DNA from: Candidatus Amphrikana amoebophyrae
Lineage (GTDB): Bacteria > Chlamydiota > Chlamydiia > Chlamydiales > JACRBE01
DNA length: 32,755 nucleotides
Direction of reading: 5' to 3'
Assembly: GCA_030408475.1 (NCBI GenBank)
Contig: JAUHQG010000043.1
Location: 1-32,755 of the forward strand
A model generated the notes under the pieces. It searched no databases. It worked only from the letters and a program-made list of their open reading frames with translations, and was not told where the DNA came from. Below, piece by piece: positions 31,533-32,755 of the stretch (within the stretch, counting starts at the first letter, position 1; each line of letters begins with the position of its first letter). A program made the position numbers and the translations under genes.

Positions 31533-32453
31533 ATGAAAGCCGCAGTGATTACAGCAAATGGATTTGGTGATGGGCTTATTATGATGATAGCTTCTCATCA
31601 ATTAACTAAAGCGGGTTACAAAGTGACCACTTTTAACGACCATCTAGGTCAAATTGGCGATTGGTTTACAAATCAAAGCTTCCAAAATCAGCCTAAAGAA
31701 GGAGATGATCTTTCTGAGTTCGATCTTATCATTTTACAGCATGACAATTCCAAAAAAAGTAAGTATCTCATTAAGAATTATCGAGATAAATTAACAATAC
31801 TCTACCCATCATACAACAAAAACCGCCATCCTAAATTTACAGATAAAGATTTTGTCTTTAATGGAAATAAACCAATTGTATGTGAAGTAGCCAAAGCACT
31901 TTCATCTCTCTTTAATATAGAGTATTGCATAGAAAATGGACTCAAAATTCCATCTGAGTTGACGCTAAAACATGTTCCTAGCCGTATTGCTATTCATCCA
32001 ACAAGTACCACACCTTTAAGGACTTGGACTTTGAGTAAGTTTGTAGCTGTTGCTAAATGGTTATTAAAACGGGGCTACTCACCTCTTTTTTGCCTTAGCC
32101 CTAAAGAGCGATCAGAGTTAATGCCACATATACCAGAATGGATAGAAATCCCAAACATTCAAACTTTAGGCGATATGGCTAAGGTCATCGCAGAATCACA
32201 GTTTGTAGTTGGCAATGAATCTGGTATCGTCCATTTAGCATCTAATCTCAATATCCCATTTTTAGTCATTGCAGGTAATGGCAAAAGAATCCAACAATGG
32301 CAACCAGGTTGGAGAATTGGAGAAGTTATCACTCCCCCAAACTGGGTCCCCAATATGAAAGGGATGAGGTTAAGAGAGAATCATTGGCAACATTTTATTC
32401 CTACTAGCCAAGTGACTAAGTCAATCAACACCGCAATGAGCGAAATAAAGTAA
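31533..32453 (+). CDS. GT9-family glycosyltransferase 2, tandem paralogue
   Basis: 306 residues, collinear with the preceding gene (NGFGDGLIMMIASHQL, AIHPTSTTPLRTW, GNESGIVHLASNL, then matching C-termini with NHWQ-F). It starts 1 nt after that gene's stop, with AGGGAGA before the ATG. In the sugar-binding motif the first copy's GNDSGPGH has become GNESGIVH, replacing the Asp and Pro that are usual in GT9. The paralogue may use a different substrate or have reduced activity. Both probably act on cell-envelope glycans. Confidence 0.83.
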   Translation: MKAAVITANGFGDGLIMMIASHQLTKAGYKVTTFNDHLGQIGDWFTNQSFQNQPKEGDDLSEFDLIILQHDNSKKSKYLIKNYRDKLTILYPSYNKNRHPKFTDKDFVFNGNKPIVCEVAKALSSLFNIEYCIENGLKIPSELTLKHVPSRIAIHPTSTTPLRTWTLSKFVAVAKWLLKRGYSPLFCLSPKERSELMPHIPEWIEIPNIQTLGDMAKVIAESQFVVGNESGIVHLASNLNIPFLVIAGNGKRIQQWQPGWRIGEVITPPNWVPNMKGMRLRENHWQHFIPTSQVTKSINTAMSEIK

Positions 32454-32755
32454 CCCTGTTTTTTTGTATTAGTTAATTTTCTCTAAAATCTGTCGCCATG
32501 ATACTAAGTTTTAGACTCACTATTAGTTTTTGGTTTTACTAAAGGAGCCTGTTGAAAAACAAGTGGAGCCCCTTGCAAAATTCAGAAATGAGTTGTTCAA
32601 ATTTGCCTTTTAAATCAGATTGTTGCATTTTTTAATCAAATGTAAAGCCGCTTGGCTGTGTTGCATAATTAAAACATAGAGTTACGCAGCTTTTAGAATT
32701 TTCCTGTAGGAAAATTCTTTCAACCAACGCTAGGGGGGGGGCAAAATGCTAAAGG
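32454..32755 (+). other. Non-coding end region with hairpin and possible IS end
   Basis: 302 nt without a supported ORF. AGAATTTTCC (32695-32704) and GGAAAATTCT (32709-32718) are a perfect 10-bp stem with a TGTA loop. GGCTGTGTTGCATAATT (about 32654-32670) resembles the terminal sequences of IS5-group elements as I remember them, and GAGCCTGTTGAAAAAC (about 32545) also looks like an element end. A run of nine G is at 32733-32741. No transposase is visible inside the window. Confidence 0.4.

Noticed and set aside
32454..32755. Transposase gene fragment
   Set aside because: No frame gives a recognisable transposase segment within the window; only terminal-like sequence is present.

Overview
The window reads as a chromosome segment of a Chlamydiales bacterium, probably an environmental (amoeba- or invertebrate-associated) lineage rather than a Chlamydiaceae pathogen. 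The AT-rich backbone carries gene neighbours that, from memory, resemble the Chlamydia trachomatis CT755-CT782 region: cysS, aas, a Nudix hydrolase, fabF, rsfS, miaA, an RsbV-type STAS protein, ftsQ, murC, murG, ftsW, a LysM protein in the nlpD position, murD, mraY, murF and a divergent extra groEL. I made the lineage call from gene content and order only; no search was run.

Layout. 1-4165 (minus): cysS (cut by the window edge) downstream of a three-part acyltransferase/ACP/acyl-ACP synthetase. 4166-5035: an AT-rich spacer with dyads and two small plus-strand ORFs. 5013-9104 (minus): bioY, Nudix, fabF, then rsfS, nadD and a HAD phosphatase. 9265-12276 (plus): a tandem duplication carrying two large unrecognised proteins, each with a Myb/SANT-like N-terminus, basic NLS-like clusters and an Ala/Gly/Pro/Tyr repeat tail. 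12336-14237 (minus): a small ORF, miaA, rsbV, khpA. 14446-15488 (plus): an unrecognised gene apparently broken in two. 15522-23928 (minus): an eight-gene murF-mraY-murD-lysM-ftsW-murG-murC-ftsQ cluster in which every junction overlaps. 24267-26580 (plus): three consecutive unrecognised genes that look like diverged paralogues. 26720-32453 (plus): tRNA-Cys, rsmI, an eukaryotic-like protein kinase, a divergent GroEL and two tandem GT9 glycosyltransferases. 32454-32755 is non-coding, with a strong hairpin and possible insertion-sequence-end sequence.

How it fits together. The backbone supplies peptidoglycan precursor synthesis and septal SEDS/FtsQ functions, fatty acid elongation and recycling, biotin uptake, NAD synthesis, ribosome silencing, tRNA and rRNA modification, and a partner-switching STAS protein. 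Between these blocks sit lineage-specific genes with features expected of host-directed proteins: the Myb-like repeat pair, the paralogue triplet and the kinase. The most original observations are the Myb-like/low-complexity pair (one copy losing its C-terminal tail), an ftsQ frame with no ATG/GTG/TTG start before its membrane segment, a 35/38-identical dispersed repeat, a GroEL with altered ATPase residues, and a hairpin covering a ribosome-binding site.
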